Below are positions 1 to 7,910 of a stretch of DNA of 26,078 nucleotides, piece after piece. Both the position numbers and the translations under genes were made by a program. The stretch is taken from the IMG/VR virus record IMGVR_UViG_3300025828_003628, positions 1-26,078 of that record. One strand, 5' to 3'. The stretch comes from a virus. How positions within the stretch are numbered: the first letter of the stretch is position 1; every line of letters starts with the position of its first letter. Under the pieces are notes generated by a model. The model made no database searches, was not told the DNA's origin, and saw only the letters and a program-made list of their open reading frames with translations.

Positions 1-1
1 A

Positions 2-1645
2 GATGATAAACTTCAACTAATAAATTTAGCCAGAACCATATGCCACAAAGGACACGTTCCATATGAAGATGTGTATTATGCATCTAAATACCTAGATGGA
101 GCGGCTATTGTTGATTTGAAACGCAATGGTTATGTGGCACCGAACAAGCAGTTTCGTTTTATCGAAGAAGAAACTCAATCAGATTCATTGGCTGGTGCAT
201 ATGTAATGCCACCTGTCCCAGGCTTGTACAAATGGATATATGACCTTGATTTGACATCACTATATCCTAGTATCATTATGAGCTTGAATATATCTCCAGA
301 AACAAAAATAGGAGTTATACATAATTGGGATGAAAACTGCATGCTCAGATCAGATGCTGTTCAAGCAGAACTAACAAATGGTTTGGCAATAACCGATATC
401 AAACAATGGTTACAAGACAACAAGTATACAGTTGCTAGCAACGGAGCAGTTTATCGCACAGACACCCGAGGATTCTTGCCGACAATTCTGGAAAAATGGT
501 TCGATGAGCGAGTTGAATTTAAAAACAAGCGAGATGAATATGAAGTAGGATCGGAAGATTATAAATTCTACGATGCTATGCAGTTAACGCAAAAGGTACT
601 GCTTAATTCATTTTATGGAGTATTAGGATTAAAGACATTCCGATTCCATGATCTAGACAATGCAGGAGCAATTACTGCTACAGGTCAAAGTGTGATTAAA
701 TTTTCGGCTCTAGCAATCAACAAGTATTATGCTAAAGAAGTAGGTCGAGATTATTTTGTAAATGCAACTGGAGATAAATGTGAATTTTCATTTTACACAG
801 ATACAGATTCGACATTTGTTTCTAGTTTACCACTCATAGAAAAACGATATCCTGGATTCGATGAAACGGATGAGCAATTCATGATCAAAGCAACCAATGA
901 TATTGCATCAGAAATTCAACAACATGTTAATGCAATGTATGATGTGTATGCAGTTAAATTTCATAATACAGATTCACATCGTTGGCAGATTAAACAAGAA
1001 TATGTTGCAAAGTCCGGTCTGTGGATAGCTAAAAAGCGTTACGCACAATGGGTTATCTTTAAAGAAGGTAAACCTACGGATAAAATGGATATAAAAGGAC
1101 TCGATGTAGTTAGATCAAGTTTTCCTACGGATTTCAAAAAAATAATGACCGATGCATTGTGGATGATTCTGCGTGAAGAAGGAAAACAAGCGACATCTGA
1201 TGTTATATTGAATTTCCGAAAAGACATACATAATTCGGATATATTGAATGTGATGAAAAACACCGGTGTTAAAGATATTGCCAAATATATCAAACAACGA
1301 GAACCATTCGGTGGTTATCCAAGCGGTACTCCTGCTCATGTTAAATCAGCAATCAACTTCAATGATATGCTCACGAAAATAGCTAAGACAGATGCTACTG
1401 ATATTACAAATGGAGAAAAGATCAAGTGGGCTTATCTGAAAAATAATCCGTATGGTTTTGATACCATTGCTCTGCGAGGATATGAAGACCCTGCCGAAAT
1501 TGTAGAATTTGTAGAAACGTATATTGATCGAGACAAAATCTTTGACAGAGAGCTTCGTGGTAAATTTGATGATTTCTATGCAGCAATGAATTGGGGTGTA
1601 TTACCACAAAACAACAACATGGGGAAATTCTTTTCCTTTGGATAA
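2..1645 (+). CDS. 43: Family B DNA polymerase, C-terminal part (T4 gp43-like), 5'-truncated
   Basis: This is the replicative DNA polymerase of the phage. The reading frame is already open at base 2, so the N-terminal exonuclease region lies outside the window. The three polymerase motifs are visible in order: motif A DLTSLYPSII (about 248-277), the KVLLNSFYGVLG motif B helix (about 593-628) and motif C TDTDS (797-811), whose aspartates, with the motif A aspartate, bind the catalytic metals. The DNA-binding thumb follows and the protein ends with a short hydrophobic tail (GKFFSFG), as expected for a clamp-interacting C-terminus; that last point is inference. A GTG at 71 could be mistaken for a start, but in-frame coding sequence continues upstream of it. 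The clamp and both clamp-loader subunits are encoded a few kilobases downstream, which supports the assignment. Confidence 0.95.
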   Translation, partial: DDKLQLINLARTICHKGHVPYEDVYYASKYLDGAAIVDLKRNGYVAPNKQFRFIEEETQSDSLAGAYVMPPVPGLYKWIYDLDLTSLYPSIIMSLNISPETKIGVIHNWDENCMLRSDAVQAELTNGLAITDIKQWLQDNKYTVASNGAVYRTDTRGFLPTILEKWFDERVEFKNKRDEYEVGSEDYKFYDAMQLTQKVLLNSFYGVLGLKTFRFHDLDNAGAITATGQSVIKFSALAINKYYAKEVGRDYFVNATGDKCEFSFYTDTDSTFVSSLPLIEKRYPGFDETDEQFMIKATNDIASEIQQHVNAMYDVYAVKFHNTDSHRWQIKQEYVAKSGLWIAKKRYAQWVIFKEGKPTDKMDIKGLDVVRSSFPTDFKKIMTDALWMILREEGKQATSDVILNFRKDIHNSDILNVMKNTGVKDIAKYIKQREPFGGYPSGTPAHVKSAINFNDMLTKIAKTDATDITNGEKIKWAYLKNNPYGFDTIALRGYEDPAEIVEFVETYIDRDKIFDRELRGKFDDFYAAMNWGVLPQNNNMGKFFSFG

Positions 1646-1660
1646 TCGAAATATATTCAT

Positions 1661-1680
1661 TATATTAAATAAAAAGTTAT
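1661..1680 (+). promoter_or_regulatory. Putative phage promoter, TATATTAAATAAAAAG motif
   Basis: The 35-base gap after the polymerase gene ends in TATATTAAATAAAAAGTTAT directly before the ATG. Almost the same string lies before the gene at 8630, and close variants lie before 10773, 13556 and 22495. Repetition only in the few intergenic gaps suggests a promoter -10 element plus A-rich leader, but no transcript data are available. Confidence 0.45.
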
Positions 1681-2127
1681 ATGTACGGAAAAAAGCAATG
1701 GCGCGGCTTAGAAGTAGAAGGTCGTTATTCAGATATCATGACATTTTTTGTCAGAGAATTGATTGATAATAAGTTATCAGTAAAAGAATACAAAGAATAT
1801 CCTCATTATTATTTTACAATAGAATACATGAGAAACGTGTACAATAATTCCAATAATCCACAACATGTTTCAGTTATACGACACATACTAGATACTACCA
1901 ATTGTGCAGTAACCATAGAAGCCGATAAAGGCACTTTAAAGCACATTCCTGTGGATCTTGTTAATAGATGTCATATTATATACCGTATACAAGATGATGC
2001 ATTACAAGTTCTAAAAGACACCGATACATTGAGTATTGATGCTGGTTGGTACCGAGTGTCCCAAGTAACCAAATGCAACATGATGCATATTAATCCAGAT
2101 AACTATAAATTTGACGAAGAACTATGA
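1681..2127 (+). CDS. Hypothetical protein, 148 aa
   Basis: I do not recognise this protein. It is a soluble, mixed alpha/beta-looking 148-residue product with no signal peptide, membrane segment or clear catalytic motif. It is the first gene after a putative promoter and its stop overlaps the start of the next gene by four bases (ATGA), so it is probably co-translated with the cytidylyltransferase-like gene. Tyrosine-rich stretches occur at both ends of the N-terminal half (for example around residues 37-55). The position between polymerase and nucleotide-related genes suggests an early gene, but no function can be assigned. Confidence 0.75.
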   Translation: MYGKKQWRGLEVEGRYSDIMTFFVRELIDNKLSVKEYKEYPHYYFTIEYMRNVYNNSNNPQHVSVIRHILDTTNCAVTIEADKGTLKHIPVDLVNRCHIIYRIQDDALQVLKDTDTLSIDAGWYRVSQVTKCNMMHINPDNYKFDEEL

Positions 2128-2567
2128 TTGGAATTATAGCAGGAAATTTTGATATTATACATCCTGGGTATATTGCAATGTTCACGGAAATGAAACAACA
2201 TTGTGACCACTTAATAGTAATGTTACAAACAGATCCTACAGTAGAACGACCAGAAAAATGTAAGCCTATACTGTCAGTCGATGATCGCATTGATATTTTA
2301 AATTCATTGAGACAAGTAGATGAAGTTCATACATACACACTAGAATCTGAATTATATGAATATCTTAAACAATTTACGGTTGCTCATAACGACGAATCTT
2401 TACAGGCTAATTACGTAAGATTTTTAGGTGATGATTATATCGGAAGGTCCTTTACTGGAGATGATTTAGATATTCCAATTCATTATATAAACAGAGACCA
2501 CGGATGGTCCACAACTAAATTTAAAAAACAGATAGCAGATGAAGTACAGCGTAGTAGTAACATTTAG
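2124..2567 (+). CDS. Cytidylyltransferase-like nucleotidyltransferase
   Basis: This resembles small enzymes of the TagD/RfaE-domain class, which join a nucleotide to a phosphorylated alcohol or sugar. The N-terminus carries the family pattern G-x-F-D-x-x-H-x-G at residues 7-15, and a C-terminal NRDHGWSTTKFKKQI segment is placed like the family's ISSSxIR motif. The length of 147 residues suits the single-domain family. The second histidine of the usual HxGH signature is replaced by tyrosine (Y16), and the C-terminal motif is also loose, so activity or substrate may differ. It starts in an ATGA overlap with the upstream gene. A product such as a CDP-activated sugar or alcohol could feed the many glycosyltransferases nearby, which is inference. 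Confidence 0.75.
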   Translation: MIGIIAGNFDIIHPGYIAMFTEMKQHCDHLIVMLQTDPTVERPEKCKPILSVDDRIDILNSLRQVDEVHTYTLESELYEYLKQFTVAHNDESLQANYVRFLGDDYIGRSFTGDDLDIPIHYINRDHGWSTTKFKKQIADEVQRSSNI

Positions 2568-2883
2568 CATGGAAGGCTTTCATAATTGGCCTGAAGCAAA
2601 AGACATATTTCCTGAAGTAGACTTTCTCTCGGATAGACACAGACATCAATTTGGGTTTCGTTGTTATGCTCGAGTAACACATACAGATCGAGACGAAGAA
2701 TTCATTTTAATGCAACGCAGAATTAAAAAACAACTCAGAACTAATTTTGGAGGCAATATTCTAGAGTTTGGTCGTATGAGTTGTGAAGATATCGGAGAAT
2801 GGTTGCTAGAAAACAATGAAAATTTGTATCGAGTAGAAGTGTGGGAAGATTGGGAGAATGGTGCTATTATTGAACGAGATTAG
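2539..2883 (+). CDS. QueD/6-pyruvoyl-tetrahydropterin-synthase-like protein, apparently degenerate
   Basis: The 114-residue protein can be aligned by eye with QueD, the 6-carboxytetrahydropterin synthase of 7-deazaguanine synthesis. FSMEGFH (H15) matches the family's FxFxAAH, RHRHQFGF (H34, H36) matches the HGH zinc pair, SCEDIGEWL matches the PTxExxAxWI helix, and VEVWED (E103) matches the substrate-binding VxVxET. The catalytic cysteine expected four residues before the HxH pair is leucine here, and the family's later LDHxxLN segment is not visible. It may therefore be a non-catalytic or repurposed T-fold protein. It begins 29 bases inside the preceding gene. A DpdA-like transglycosylase lies 1.2 kb downstream, which makes the deazaguanine link more plausible. 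The gene is clearly coding, but the family call is tentative. Confidence 0.5.
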   Translation: MKYSVVVTFSMEGFHNWPEAKDIFPEVDFLSDRHRHQFGFRCYARVTHTDRDEEFILMQRRIKKQLRTNFGGNILEFGRMSCEDIGEWLLENNENLYRVEVWEDWENGAIIERD

Positions 2884-2919
2884 GTTGGAAATAACTAATA
2901 TATTTTATACTATATTAAT
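2884..2919 (+). promoter_or_regulatory. AT-rich intergenic gap, possible weak promoter
   Basis: These 36 bases between two genes are almost entirely A and T and end in TATACTATATTAAT immediately before the ATG at 2920. The TATATTAA core resembles the motif before 1681 and 8630 but lacks the AAAAAG part. No Shine-Dalgarno sequence is present. Confidence 0.25.
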
Positions 2920-4125
2920 ATGACAAACAAAGATACAAGAACGGTGTGGTATTTTGGCTTAGAACCACTTAAAGCCCGTTATACTTATCAATTATCAAAA
3001 GAATGGATGCCAGCAACATTCGAGCCATATCAAAAAGCTGGTAAATTAACATTTGTAGATGTTCCTGGCGAATTTGATCCTGATCAGCAGATAAAAGTTG
3101 GAGCAGTATTAGATGCGGTAGGTCGTGGTAAGTTTGCCATGAGTCAGTGTAGCAACTTTTTGGATATGCTGAACATAGATCAAGTTAAAGATGGCGATGT
3201 GTTATTTCTTCAAGACTATTGGCATCCGGGAATTGAGTCTATATTATATGCATTAGATTTATATGATATCGATGTGAAGATTTATGCAATGCTTCATGCT
3301 CAGAGTGTAGACGAATATGATTTTACTTGGCCGATGCGAAATTGGATGCGTGGGTTTGAATTAGGTTTAGATCGCAGAATGGCTGGAATATTTGTTGGAT
3401 CTACAGTTCATAAAGAACAATTGAGAGCAGCAGGATTCGAAGCTCCGATTCACGTGGTTTCATTGCCATTACACAGAAAACTAACACAAGCAAAACTTCC
3501 TGATTTTGTTCCTGGTAAGTCTCGCAAGAAAAATGTAGTAGTATATTCTAGTAGATTAGACAAAGAAAAGAATCCATTTTTCATGATGAAAGTGGCAGAA
3601 CTGTTCCTACAAGAAAATAAAGAATGGGAATGGCACGTCACGACATCAGGTAAATCATTTAGATCCATGTTGCCAGGTGCAATTGACGCACTAGAATCAT
3701 TAGCAGCAAGACAACCTAGATTCAAATTGCTGTCTAATTTAACTAAACAAGAATATTACACAGAATTAGCTGAAGCTAAGATTCAATTCAATAGTTCATT
3801 GCAAGATTATGTTTCATGGACCGTTCTAGAATCAACGACATTTGGTTGTGATTTAGTATTCCCGGATTTTAGATCATTCCCGGAATTTGTGCCACAAGAC
3901 AAAATGTATAAACCATTCAATGTTAAATCAGCAATCGCAGTTTTAAATCAAGTTAAATCTATGAGTACCCATGGAATATATTATAATTATCCGTTACTTG
4001 CAGATTTAGGACGAAGAATGGAAGCGTATATTATTGCAAACGATATGGAACAAGAAATCAATGTTTGGCATGAATCCGAATATTGTGAGCATCTATTAAA
4101 TGAACAAGGAATACATGAAGACTAA
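2920..4125 (+). CDS. GT-B fold glycosyltransferase (GT4-like)
   Basis: This 401-residue protein has the two-lobed layout of GT-B enzymes. The second lobe opens with VVVYSSRLDKEKNPFF (about residues 206-221), the typical start of the nucleotide-sugar lobe, and carries an E-x(n)-E type segment, LESTTFGCDLVFPDF followed by PE (about 302-322), which in GT4 enzymes contacts the sugar donor. No membrane segment or signal peptide is seen, so it should act in the cytoplasm. It directly precedes, and overlaps by 26 bases, the transglycosylase-like gene. That coupling raises the possibility that it glycosylates a modified base, but donor and acceptor cannot be read from sequence. Arginine codons are mixed CGN and AGA, as in the replication genes, unlike the cassette downstream. 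Confidence 0.8.
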   Translation: MTNKDTRTVWYFGLEPLKARYTYQLSKEWMPATFEPYQKAGKLTFVDVPGEFDPDQQIKVGAVLDAVGRGKFAMSQCSNFLDMLNIDQVKDGDVLFLQDYWHPGIESILYALDLYDIDVKIYAMLHAQSVDEYDFTWPMRNWMRGFELGLDRRMAGIFVGSTVHKEQLRAAGFEAPIHVVSLPLHRKLTQAKLPDFVPGKSRKKNVVVYSSRLDKEKNPFFMMKVAELFLQENKEWEWHVTTSGKSFRSMLPGAIDALESLAARQPRFKLLSNLTKQEYYTELAEAKIQFNSSLQDYVSWTVLESTTFGCDLVFPDFRSFPEFVPQDKMYKPFNVKSAIAVLNQVKSMSTHGIYYNYPLLADLGRRMEAYIIANDMEQEINVWHESEYCEHLLNEQGIHED

Positions 4126-5374
4126 AAAGGACTTTTTATACATCCCATCGTTGTCAGCCGGATCAATGGTATCTGCATTTAAAAAGGATACTAAGTTTGA
4201 GGATGGCACAACAATGAGATTTTTCTCAGAAGATTATCCAGAAGAATGGCGACATCCTTATTTTCTGGTAACTGCAGGACACCATTACAAGAAAATGGAT
4301 TTTCGTCAGCAGTTAGGATTAGGAGCAGGTACCTTTGTGTTTGGAGATTCAGGAGGATTCCAGATTGCAACTGGAGCACTTAAATGGGATAGTACAATTC
4401 GTGAAAAGATCTTTCATTGGTTAGAAGCCAATTCAGATGTAGCAGCAAATTTAGATATACCTCCCCGAGTGACATTTGAAAATCGTTTCAATGACTCAAT
4501 GGATATATCATTTGACAATTTTAAATGGTTTGAAAAACATCAATCAGGTAAAACTAAGTTCTTAAATGTAATTCAAGGTACATTTAATGAAGAATATTCT
4601 ACCTGGTATCACAAGTTCAAAGATTTTGATTTCAATGGATGGTGTATCGGCGGTCCTAAGAAGCTTGTAGACTTCATGTATGTTATTGCATTAATGTTGC
4701 AAGAAAGAGAATTTGAAAAAGAACATGTACAATATGTGCACTTGCTCGGCATAAGCAAAATATCAGATTTCTTTATATTAGGAACACTGCAAAAACTGAT
4801 GAATGATTTAACTGACAACCGAATTCAACTTATGTCAGATTCATCTTCTCCGGGGCAATATCCGGTATTTGGAACATATTTACATTCTCCAAATTACAAG
4901 ACACAGACATTCACTGAATTGTATTTCCCGAAGAATGCTGAATATCGCAGAAAGACTCATGTTAAGCAAGGTAAAGGCGGAAGTGTTGAAATTGACAAAA
5001 CTAAACATGTTCCTTGTAGCATTGACTGTCCTGCTTGTCGCGATTTTACATATGAATACCTAGGAGGACAAACGACTACGGGATTAGATAGATATTCACA
5101 AGAAGGAATGCCTAGAATGGTTGTGCATAACACGCATTTATACTGCGAAATTGTAAAAGACATCAACAAAATGACAGATAGTCATGTAGAACTTCTAGAA
5201 ACAGTGGTTCCAAAAGATTTATTTGCAGTAATTTTGTCTTTGCATGAAATGTTTGCAAATCCTGATGATGCAATGCACGTGTATTCAAAATACAGAAAAA
5301 CATATAAAAAGTTTGGAGGAGATTCGATATCAACAACAGACGCTAATAAATTCAATGAATTCTTTAAATTTTAA
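4100..5374 (+). CDS. dpdA: tRNA-guanine-transglycosylase-like enzyme, DpdA-like
   Basis: The protein belongs to the TGT superfamily, which exchanges guanine for a 7-deazaguanine base. GDSGGFQIATG (D83) matches the conserved DSGGFQ active-site motif. CIGGPKK matches the glycine-rich base-binding loop. MSDSSS (D247) lies where the nucleophilic aspartate is expected. C306, C310, C313 and H343 (in HNTHLYC) match the zinc site, though the first spacing is C-x3-C rather than C-x-C. Phage members of this superfamily, called DpdA, insert deazaguanines into DNA, whereas bacterial Tgt modifies tRNA; the phage setting favours DpdA. The genes that make preQ0 are not in the window apart from a doubtful QueD-like protein. 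Two starts are possible, 4100 and 4115, both inside the preceding gene; 4115 gives the smaller overlap. At 424 residues it is longer than bacterial Tgt. Confidence 0.8.
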   Translation: MNKEYMKTKKDFLYIPSLSAGSMVSAFKKDTKFEDGTTMRFFSEDYPEEWRHPYFLVTAGHHYKKMDFRQQLGLGAGTFVFGDSGGFQIATGALKWDSTIREKIFHWLEANSDVAANLDIPPRVTFENRFNDSMDISFDNFKWFEKHQSGKTKFLNVIQGTFNEEYSTWYHKFKDFDFNGWCIGGPKKLVDFMYVIALMLQEREFEKEHVQYVHLLGISKISDFFILGTLQKLMNDLTDNRIQLMSDSSSPGQYPVFGTYLHSPNYKTQTFTELYFPKNAEYRRKTHVKQGKGGSVEIDKTKHVPCSIDCPACRDFTYEYLGGQTTTGLDRYSQEGMPRMVVHNTHLYCEIVKDINKMTDSHVELLETVVPKDLFAVILSLHEMFANPDDAMHVYSKYRKTYKKFGGDSISTTDANKFNEFFKF

Positions 5375-5386
5375 GGTAAAATAAAA

Positions 5387-6097
5387 ATGGAAAAATCAAA
5401 ATTACAATCATTTATTAATCGATATTACCTAGGAGGTAACTGCGAGGCTGTTAAATTGGTCGATGACACAGACAATATTACTTGCGAATTGATTGATATC
5501 GATCAAACAGTAGTAGGTAAAATTAAATGGAAAACTACTCCTTTCGCTTCAGGTGATTTAGGAATTAATCACACAGGCGGTTTAATCAAAATGCTTTCTG
5601 CAGTTGGTGAAAATATTGATATTGAAGTCAAAGAAAATGCTGGAAAGAATTATGCAATGATGATTAAAGAAGGAAAAACTAAGATGACTTTCATGTTAGC
5701 AGATACCACAGTTATTCCATCAGTACCAGCAATTAATTCCGAACCTCCATATGATGTAACTATAAACATTGACGATGAATTTATTAGTAAATTTATTAAA
5801 GCTAAAAATGCACTACCAGATGCAAAGAACTTCGCAGTGCAGGTTAAGAATGGTAACATTCACTTCATTATTAATTACACGACTATTAATGCAGATAATA
5901 TTCATTTCGAAGTAGGTCCTACTAATCTCACAAACATGGATCCTATTTGTTTTTCTGCAGAAAAGCTCAAAGAAATTTTAACTGCAAATAAAGGCGATGC
6001 TGGTAAAATTCTAGTTTCATCACAAGGATTATCACGAGTTGAATTTGAAGGATCTGATTTTGAATCAACATATTGGTTAGTTCAATTACAAAATTAA
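5387..6097 (+). CDS. 45: DNA polymerase sliding clamp (T4 gp45-like)
   Basis: This 236-residue protein matches the T4 gp45 clamp in length and character. It is an acidic beta-rich protein with repeated half-domains. It contains an N-terminal helix (SKLQSFINRYYLGG), a GLIKMLSA segment that fits the hydrophobic helix of a clamp domain, and a C-terminal half with SAEKLKEIL. Gp45 forms a trimeric ring that tethers polymerase to DNA and, in T4, also activates late transcription. The loader subunits lie two genes downstream and further on. The gene starts 12 bases after the previous stop with an A-rich leader (GGTAAAATAAAA) and no Shine-Dalgarno sequence. Family divergence is high, so the call rests on length, composition and context as well as motifs. 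Confidence 0.85.
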   Translation: MEKSKLQSFINRYYLGGNCEAVKLVDDTDNITCELIDIDQTVVGKIKWKTTPFASGDLGINHTGGLIKMLSAVGENIDIEVKENAGKNYAMMIKEGKTKMTFMLADTTVIPSVPAINSEPPYDVTINIDDEFISKFIKAKNALPDAKNFAVQVKNGNIHFIINYTTINADNIHFEVGPTNLTNMDPICFSAEKLKEILTANKGDAGKILVSSQGLSRVEFEGSDFESTYWLVQLQN

Positions 6098-6101
6098 TAA
6101 C

Positions 6102-6539
6102 ATGATAACGGTAGACGTAGTAACGACAAGCAATAACATGTTGCCGAATTACGAAACTCCACAGAGTGCTGGGTGTGATGTAAGAGCAAATCTAGAATAT
6201 GATGCAGAAATACCACCAGGTGGTAGTATGCTTATCCCAACCGGATTATCTGTTAAGATTCCCGCAGGTTATGAAATACAAGTGAGACCTAGAAGTGGGT
6301 TGGCTTTAAAGAAAGGCATAACTGTATTGAATACTCCGGGTACTATAGATGCAGATTATCGTGGAGAAATTGGCGTTATTCTAATGAATCACAGCAAAAG
6401 GTTTTTTGTAGTTAAGAATGGAGATCGTATCGCTCAACTAGTACTAAATCGAGTAGAACAAATAGATTGGAATCAAGTTTTATTTCTAGATGGCACTAAA
6501 CGAGGAGAAAACGGATTCGGTAGCACAGGAGAAAAATAA
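6102..6539 (+). CDS. dut: dUTP diphosphatase (trimeric dUTPase)
   Basis: The enzyme converts dUTP to dUMP and pyrophosphate, keeping uracil out of DNA and supplying the dTMP precursor. All five motifs of the trimeric family are visible: AGCDVRAN (motif 1), PRSGLALKKGI (motif 2), NTPGTIDADYRGEIGVI (motif 3, with the catalytic aspartate in TIDADYRGE), NGDRIAQLVL (motif 4) and the C-terminal glycine-rich RGENGFGSTG (motif 5). The length of 145 residues is standard. It is placed between the clamp and the clamp-loader gene, four bases after one and six before the other, so it belongs to the replication operon. Confidence 0.97.
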   Translation: MITVDVVTTSNNMLPNYETPQSAGCDVRANLEYDAEIPPGGSMLIPTGLSVKIPAGYEIQVRPRSGLALKKGITVLNTPGTIDADYRGEIGVILMNHSKRFFVVKNGDRIAQLVLNRVEQIDWNQVLFLDGTKRGENGFGSTGEK

Positions 6540-6545
6540 TTAATT

Positions 6546-7472
6546 ATGTTTGGAGCACAAGAAAATACACTCTGGGTCGAATCCTTCCGGCCAGACACAT
6601 TAGAAGGATATATTGGCAATGAACACATCATTGAAAAGGTTAAAATTTTCATTGAGAATGGTGATGTGCCACACTTATTATTTTATGGACCGGCAGGAAC
6701 TGGTAAAACTACTCTTGCTAAAATTATAGCAAATTCAGTAGATGCAGATTTAATGTATATCAACGCATCAGATGAAAACTCAGTGGATGCAGTCCGAGAC
6801 AAGATTAAAAGATATGCATCAACAGTAGGTTTTAAACGTTGGAAAATTATTATTCTTGATGAAGCTGATTATTTAACACCGAATGCTCAGGCAGCTCTTC
6901 GAAATCTAATGGAAACGTATAGCAAAACAACACGTTTTATATTAACATGTAACTATGTGGAAAAGATCATTGATCCAATTCAGTCTAGGTGTCAAACATT
7001 TGGCATTACGCCTCCGAATAAAACGGATGTAGCTAAACGATTGGTAACCGTGTTACAAGAAAAAGGTGTTGAGTTTGATATTAAAGATGTAGCAGCAATT
7101 ATCAATGCATCATACCCAGATATTCGTAGAGCCATTAACTCAGCTCAGAGTCATGTTGTAAACGGAAAATTAGTTTTAGACAAAACTAGCATAGTACAAG
7201 CCAATTACATGACGGAAATACTTGAAGTGTTGAAAGATTCAGCAAATAAAAAAGCAGCTTTCACTAAAATACGGCAGATTATTGCTGACAGCAAAGTAAA
7301 AGACTTTACACCACTTTACACTTTCTTGTATGACAATCTAGATGAATTTGCAACAGGTCATATCGGCCCATGCATTTTAATTGTAGCAGAATCACAATTT
7401 AAAGATGCAAGTGTAGTAGATAAAGAAATTAATGCCATGGCAATGTTTGTTAACTTAATAAATGAATTATAA
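6546..7472 (+). CDS. 44: Clamp loader large subunit, AAA+ ATPase (T4 gp44-like)
   Basis: This is the ATPase that opens the sliding clamp and places it on primer-template DNA. Walker A is GPAGTGKTT (residues 48-56) and Walker B is ILDEAD (residues 103-108). The sensor 1 region is ILTCNY and the SRC motif with its trans-acting arginine finger is at residues 147-149. The length of 308 residues is close to that of T4 gp44, and a helical collar domain follows the AAA+ region. Eight of its eleven arginines use CGN codons by my count, a useful contrast with the glycan cassette. In T4 four copies pair with one small subunit, for which the gene at 7910 is the candidate here. Confidence 0.95.
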   Translation: MFGAQENTLWVESFRPDTLEGYIGNEHIIEKVKIFIENGDVPHLLFYGPAGTGKTTLAKIIANSVDADLMYINASDENSVDAVRDKIKRYASTVGFKRWKIIILDEADYLTPNAQAALRNLMETYSKTTRFILTCNYVEKIIDPIQSRCQTFGITPPNKTDVAKRLVTVLQEKGVEFDIKDVAAIINASYPDIRRAINSAQSHVVNGKLVLDKTSIVQANYMTEILEVLKDSANKKAAFTKIRQIIADSKVKDFTPLYTFLYDNLDEFATGHIGPCILIVAESQFKDASVVDKEINAMAMFVNLINEL

Positions 7473-7474
7473 TT

Positions 7475-7714
7475 ATGGATAGACAACTCAATATCAATGT
7501 TAAGCCAGAAGATATGCGACCAATTCAATGTGATGAATGCGGCGGTATATATTTTCGGCAAGTAGTAGCAATCAACAAAGTATCACGTTTTATTACTGGT
7601 GGGGACAGGGACACGATCGTGCCAGTACCAACATTCCGTTGTGATGACTGCGGAGCTATCCCAGAAGAATTTCAACCAGTAAAACTCAAAAAAGATCAAG
7701 ATGGCGATAATTAG
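7475..7714 (+). CDS. Small zinc-ribbon protein
   Basis: This 79-residue protein has two CxxC pairs, QCDECGG near residue 19 and RCDDCGA near residue 55, separated by a beta-rich stretch. That is the classic layout of a zinc ribbon. No other domain is present. It starts three bases after the clamp-loader stop and overlaps the next gene by 14 bases, so it is part of the replication operon. Similar small zinc ribbons in phage genomes are usually of unknown role; binding of nucleic acid or of a protein partner is the likely type of function, but this is inference. Confidence 0.75.
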   Translation: MDRQLNINVKPEDMRPIQCDECGGIYFRQVVAINKVSRFITGGDRDTIVPVPTFRCDDCGAIPEEFQPVKLKKDQDGDN

Positions 7715-7910
7715 AGGACCAATAACAATTGTTTTTAAAACATCTAATCGAAGCAATGCAAAGGTTAGACTAAAAACTTACAAGAATAAAACAATTGATG
7801 ATGTTTTAACTAAAACTAAAATTCCAGGAATACCAGAAAAAGCAATTATTCTAGAAGTTGGTATGGGATCGGCATTTGAAGAAAAATTTAAAGAAAAATA
7901 TAATTTATAA
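7701..7910 (+). CDS. Hypothetical protein, 69 aa
   Basis: I do not recognise this small basic protein. It has a short beta-rich N-terminus, a central KTIDDVLTKTKIPGIPEKAIILEVG segment split by prolines and a charged C-terminus. It has no cysteines, membrane segment or signal peptide. It is supported as a real gene because it starts inside the zinc-ribbon gene and its stop shares one base with the ATG of the probable clamp-loader small subunit (TAATG), leaving no gap in the operon. Confidence 0.65.
   Translation: MAIIRGPITIVFKTSNRSNAKVRLKTYKNKTIDDVLTKTKIPGIPEKAIILEVGMGSAFEEKFKEKYNL

Noticed and set aside
3450-3725. Antisense ORF of 91 codons inside the GT-B gene
   Set aside because: It lies wholly within a well-supported gene, has no recognisable motif, and no other gene in the window is on the minus strand.
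4869-5063. Plus-strand ORF of 64 codons inside the DpdA-like gene
   Set aside because: It is in another frame of a gene whose zinc-site cysteines are encoded there; no independent support.
5431-5436. Perfect AGGAGG, a ribosome-binding-like string
   Set aside because: It is inside the sliding clamp gene with no sensible start downstream; it encodes part of the LGG stretch.
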